Positions 61,552-64,000 of a stretch of DNA of 64,000 nucleotides are shown in pieces (position 1 is the first letter of the stretch; each line of letters begins with the position of its first letter). Position numbers and translations under genes: made by a program. Below the pieces are notes generated by a model. The model was not told the DNA's origin, did not search any database, and saw only the letters and a program-made list of their open reading frames with translations. The stretch comes from CAWBRT01 sp963819175 (GTDB lineage: Bacteria > Acidobacteriota > Terriglobia > Terriglobales > Acidobacteriaceae), in assembly GCA_963819175.1 (NCBI GenBank), contig CAWFVJ010000018.1, positions 62,001-126,000 on the forward strand, read 5' to 3'.

Positions 61552-61905
61552 CCTTACTCCTACATTCCTACGTCAACAGGTTCGGATCAAAACATACTGA
61601 TGTTGCCGGAGAATCGCGATGTTTTTCAAAAGTCTGTGGAATGGTCGACGAAAGGAACTTCCTAGGGAAGTACGGTCTCCTTCCGGCGCCGTGGCCATCC
61701 AAAACAATTCGAACATTCTACACTGGAAATTCTTAACGCGGCTGAAATTGTCAACTAATCAAAAAAAATAATCGAAAGCCCCCAAAGGACTGGCACCTAG
61801 GAGTCGATAAGAGAACTGCCTTCCCGAAGCGCCGGTCAGCTTGTTTCTTATAAAGAAAGCCGAGAGCAGGGAAGTGCTCTCGGCAAACTGCTTGCGAAAA
61901 CGGCT
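61552..61905. other. Region between decaheme cytochrome and gltA
   Basis: About 350 bases holding the gltA terminator and probably the promoter of the cytochrome-porin operon. The stretch near 61730-61780 is unusually A/T-rich for this window and may contain promoter elements; I could not assign boxes. Confidence 0.45.
61845..61884 (-). terminator. Rho-independent terminator of gltA
   Basis: On the leftward strand GCCGAGAGCA pairs perfectly with TGCTCTCGGC (plus-strand arms 61859-61868 and 61875-61884) and is followed by TTTCTTTAT. It starts about 20 bases past the citrate synthase stop. Confidence 0.9.
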
Positions 61906-63201
<1,296 letters not shown>

Positions 63202-63558
63202 AAATGCTCCTGGCGTTTTGCCTACCCCGATGCCGGGGCGTGATCGAAATGAATTGTCGAAAAGGTGCTCTAACCCCAAGCAGCCCCACCTGCTCATCTC
63301 TCTATTCTACATACCCCCCAACGCACTCTTTAGGGTTCTATGCGCCAGAGCTGTTTCGATCTCGAGGTAGAAATCCCTTCCCCACACATATGACAACTAC
63401 TTGACAGTTACTTTGCGTCTGGAATAAACATTTGGCTGTAATGTGCGTCACAGGTATTTGTGATGATTGACACCAGCACAGCCCCATGTGACCGGCAACC
63501 ACGTCCCGCCTTTCTGTTGGGCTGACGTGGCGGTGTTGTTCAGCTCGCCGCCGGCACT
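63202..63558. other. gltA upstream region
   Basis: About 360 bases between the leftward dehydrogenase and gltA. It likely holds the gltA promoter. No repeat, RNA gene or terminator hairpin was recognised. Confidence 0.4.
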
Positions 63559-64000
63559 TTACCCACGGACAGTGCGCAGCACGACATCCGTGAACGCTTC
63601 TGTGCCGAGAGTGCCGCCGAGGTCACGGGTGCGCGTCGCGGGATTGGAGAGCGCGAGTTCCACCGCGTCGGCAACGCACTTTGCGGCGTCGGCCAGCGCG
63701 GGCTTCTTGTGCTCCGTGGACATCCAGTCGAGCAGCATGCTGGCTGAAAGCATCAGCGAAACCGGGTTCGCGATGCCCTGGCCTGCGATATCCGGCGCGG
63801 AACCATGCTGCGGTTGTCCCATCGCGGCTCCATCGCCGGCGTTGAGGCTGCCGGCCAGTCCAAGGCTGCCGGAAATTTCGGAGGCTTCATCGGAAAGAAT
63901 ATCGCCGAACATGTTGGTGGTAACGATCACGTCGAAGCGCGCCGGGTCGCGCACCAGCATGGCAGCCATGGCGTCGACGATCATCTCATCGAGTTTTACC
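63559..64000 (-). CDS. Isocitrate/isopropylmalate dehydrogenase family, C-terminal part (cut by window edge)
   Basis: The last 147 or so residues of a beta-decarboxylating dehydrogenase; the gene continues past the window. The metal/substrate region VTTNMFGDILSDEASEISGSLGLAGSLNAG and the cofactor-site loop QHGSAPDIAGQGIANPVSLMLS are intact, and the C-terminus ends TEAFTDVVLRTVRG. The Gly-Ser loop is compatible with isopropylmalate, isocitrate or tartrate-type enzymes. Location near gltA favours isocitrate, but that is only context. Confidence 0.8.
   Translation of the reverse strand, partial: VKLDEMIVDAMAAMLVRDPARFDVIVTTNMFGDILSDEASEISGSLGLAGSLNAGDGAAMGQPQHGSAPDIAGQGIANPVSLMLSASMLLDWMSTEHKKPALADAAKCVADAVELALSNPATRTRDLGGTLGTEAFTDVVLRTVRG

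Overview
The window looks like a chromosomal segment of an Acidobacteriota (Terriglobia-like) bacterium: GC-rich, mostly housekeeping genes, Gram-negative envelope biogenesis genes, a ribonuclease E/G with an enormous insert in its S1 domain, and many intergenic palindromic repeats beginning with a TGTCATyCTGAGC-type end, as I recall from soil acidobacterial genomes. Taxonomy is inferred from gene content and was not tested. At least eight genes carry single-base frameshifts, including trigger factor and tamB, so the sequence probably contains indel errors, and single breaks should not be read as gene death.

Layout. 0-5.6 kb: a DUF5996 gene, then a rightward cluster of a GalB/LigU-like PIG-L hydrolase, an aromatic-acid-type MFS transporter, a D-2-hydroxyacid dehydrogenase and an aldo/keto reductase. 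5.6-13.3 kb: a glycerol-3-phosphate module. glpD reads leftward behind a leader that contains a perfect intrinsic terminator. glpP, the glycerol-3-phosphate-responsive antiterminator, diverges from it, followed by a binding protein, ATPase, fused permease and NagD-like phosphatase. 13.5-22.6 kb: a glycine-zipper lipoprotein, a DedA-rhodanese fusion interrupted by an in-frame TGA (candidate selenocysteine), two coupled PPK2 kinases, a flavin reductase-like protein, an SDR, PEP carboxylase and a DUF2721 protein. 22.7-25.8 kb: a leftward btuF-btuC-btuD operon behind a cobalamin riboswitch. 25.9-33 kb: RNase E/G, rodA and PBP2.

33-43 kb: a ThiF/MoeB E1-like protein diverges from an outer-membrane assembly cluster: a BamA-like protein with seven apparent POTRA domains, a SurA-like chaperone without parvulin domain, tamB, and pcm. 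43-50 kb: the leftward protein-quality-control block tig-clpP-clpX-lon, plus engB. 50.5-55.9 kb: uracil-DNA glycosylase, a PMT-type glycosyltransferase, a DUF3467 protein, an arabinose-5-phosphate isomerase, a PagL-like lipid A deacylase and an exported thioredoxin. 56-64 kb: cysS, a porin-cytochrome pair (DmsE-type decaheme cytochrome and MtrB/PioB-type barrel), citrate synthase, and the end of an isocitrate/isopropylmalate dehydrogenase cut by the window edge.

Best leads: the candidate Sec-rhodanese with a SECIS-like hairpin at the expected distance; the GlpP/leader-terminator switch next to a transporter that is probably not for iron; the RNase E/G insert with a duplicated peptide motif; the seven-POTRA BamA; the composite intergenic repeats, one type of which may have inserted in frame in kdsD; and the porin-cytochrome conduit. 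No tRNA, rRNA, CRISPR array or insertion sequence was recognised.
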